DNA of 64,000 nucleotides, from assembly GCA_965205955.1 (NCBI GenBank), contig OZ242192.1:496001-560000 (forward strand), in the 5' to 3' direction. This DNA is from G965202915 sp965205955. GTDB lineage: Bacteria > Pseudomonadota > Gammaproteobacteria > Eutrophobiales > Eutrophobiaceae. Positions 62,914 to 64,000 of this stretch are shown in pieces; the first letter of the stretch is position 1, and every line of letters starts with the position of its first letter. The translations under genes were made by a program, and so were the position numbers. The notes under the pieces are model-generated. The model searched no databases. It was given only the letters and a program-made list of their open reading frames with translations, and had not been told where the DNA came from.

Positions 62914-63798
62914 ATGGAAAACGACTATTACATATCCGCCCAAAAGGTCGGCGCATCTTTTGACTCGGCGGCCGGGGAATACAACAAATACGCCGTAGTA
63001 CAGAATATGGTGCTGCAACGACTGCTGGAAAGACTGGAGCTACTCAAACTCAGCGGCAACCGCATCCTCGACCTGGGCTCCGGGACCGGCGGTGCTGGTA
63101 AAATTCTGCGCAAACACTTCAGCAAAGCGGCCATCATTGAAACCGATCTTTCCCGCCGGATGCTGTTACATTCGAGCAACCGGGGGATCTTCTCAGGCAG
63201 AAAATACCACCAGGTTTGTGCCGATGCCTGCTCATTACCGTTCCCGGACAATCGCTTTGAATTGGTTTTCACCAACCTGATGCTACAGTGGATCAGTGAC
63301 ATTGAACGGGTATTCCGGGAAATAAAACGGGTACTCACCCCGGAGGGCCTGGTGGTATTCAGCAGTTTTGGTCCCGCCACCCTTGTCGAGCTGCGCCAAA
63401 GCTGGGCCACAGCGGATGACGGCATCCATGTCAATGCCTTCTATGACATGCACGACATTGGCGAAACCCTCGCCAGGACCGGTTTGCAGGAAGCGGTGCT
63501 GGACACTGAAAACATCGTCATGCAATACCGGGAATGCCGCTATTTATTCAACGACCTGAAAAAGATCGGCGCCGGCAATGCCGCTCAGGGCCGGCGCAAA
63601 ACCCTGACCGGCAAGCGGCGATTCCGCGGCATGATCAATGCTTATGAAGGCTACCGTAGCGGCGAGCGCCTGCCGGCAACCTATGAAGCGATCTATGGCC
63701 ATGCCTGGAATCTGGCTGCCGGGCAGGGGCGGCCGACCTCCGGTACAGAACACGCCGTGCCGCTCGACCAGGTAACAAAATCACTACGGGAAAAATAA
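62914..63798 (+). CDS. bioC: Malonyl-ACP O-methyltransferase
   Basis: Methylates malonyl-ACP to start pimelate synthesis. SAM motif I ILDLGSGTGGAGK; later LVFTNLMLQWISDIERVFRE and GLVVFSSFGPATL are typical of BioC. ATG 62914 is chosen because it falls 4 bp after the bioH stop and begins like BioC (KVGASFDSAAGEYNKYA); the open frame continues back into bioH. The product is 294 aa. Confidence 0.94.
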   Translation: MENDYYISAQKVGASFDSAAGEYNKYAVVQNMVLQRLLERLELLKLSGNRILDLGSGTGGAGKILRKHFSKAAIIETDLSRRMLLHSSNRGIFSGRKYHQVCADACSLPFPDNRFELVFTNLMLQWISDIERVFREIKRVLTPEGLVVFSSFGPATLVELRQSWATADDGIHVNAFYDMHDIGETLARTGLQEAVLDTENIVMQYRECRYLFNDLKKIGAGNAAQGRRKTLTGKRRFRGMINAYEGYRSGERLPATYEAIYGHAWNLAAGQGRPTSGTEHAVPLDQVTKSLREK

Positions 63799-63800
63799 CA

Positions 63801-64000
63801 TTGCCCAAAGGGATCTTTATAACCGGAACCGACACCGGCATCGGAAAAACCCGGTTCTGCCTCGGCCTGATGGCGGCCCTGCAACGCAAAGGCTGGAAGG
63901 TCTGCGGCATGAAACCGGTCGCCAGCGGGACGGATGAACAATTGAAAAACCAGGATGCGGAGAAACTCCGGCGGCAGGCAAGCATTGACCTGGAGTACCA
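63801..64000 (+). CDS. bioD: Dethiobiotin synthetase (5' part, cut by the window end)
   Basis: ATP-dependent ring closure giving dethiobiotin. The start is TTG 63801, 2 bp after bioC. The P-loop region FITGTDTGIGKTRFC and KPVASG are diagnostic. About 66 codons are present and the frame runs off the window edge. Confidence 0.93.
   Translation, partial: MPKGIFITGTDTGIGKTRFCLGLMAALQRKGWKVCGMKPVASGTDEQLKNQDAEKLRRQASIDLEY

Overview
The window is a roughly 64 kb stretch of gammaproteobacterial chromosome at about 50 % GC. Gene order is the main evidence: rpsT / murJ-ribF-ileS-lspA-ispH, proB-obgE-rpmA-rplU / ispB, zapA-6S RNA, pepP-ubiH-ubiI, glnA-ntrB-ntrC, argC-DUF6776-bactofilin-erpA and comF / bioBFHCD are all conserved gammaproteobacterial neighbourhoods. 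Genus cannot be told from the sequence alone. No phage or plasmid backbone is present, so foreign DNA appears only as small islands between core genes.

Layout: 1-2.7 kb holds two tiny ORFs, ilvA and rpiA. 2.67-11.9 kb is a complete type II-B CRISPR-Cas locus. It has 30 repeats and 29 spacers, a tracrRNA with its own promoter and terminator, and a cas9-cas1-cas2-cas4 operon that runs towards them. 12-14.3 kb carries hemF, hisB and hisH. 14.3-28.9 kb is housekeeping: isoprenoid, lipoprotein, translation, cell-wall and proline genes, tRNA-Pro, a phosphopantetheinyl transferase, 6S RNA and zapA. 29-34.7 kb carries pepP, two ubiquinone hydroxylases and glnS. 35-36.7 kb is an exported ankyrin protein with 13 exact 99-bp units. 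37-44.8 kb holds nitrogen regulation (ntrCB, glnA), lysA/lptM and an esterase. 44.8-51.3 kb is the accessory region: an m5C restriction-modification-Vsr cassette inserted between the two ends of a dead type IIG/ISP-like enzyme, other gene fragments, a Fic AMP-transferase and a CreD-like membrane protein. 51.7-64 kb is housekeeping again: trxA, rho, groESL under CIRCE, argC, bactofilin, erpA, comF, and bioBFHC with the start of bioD.

The most interesting system is the CRISPR locus. Its Cas9 (1675 aa) and tracrRNA tail match those I recall from Francisella novicida, and the tracrRNA fixes the direction in which the array must be read (+ strand). The array has no leader on its upstream side. Its first, degenerate repeat supplies the last codons and the stop codon of rpiA. 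Pre-crRNA must therefore come from rpiA read-through or from promoter-like motifs inside each repeat, and new spacers are probably added at the tracrRNA end. Two spacers appear to encode homologous peptides in the same register, as if they target the same site in two related viruses.

Other points of note are 6S RNA directly upstream of an Sfp-type transferase, HrcA/CIRCE control of groESL, two families of dispersed intergenic repeats, and an array of ATGTATA motifs upstream of fic.
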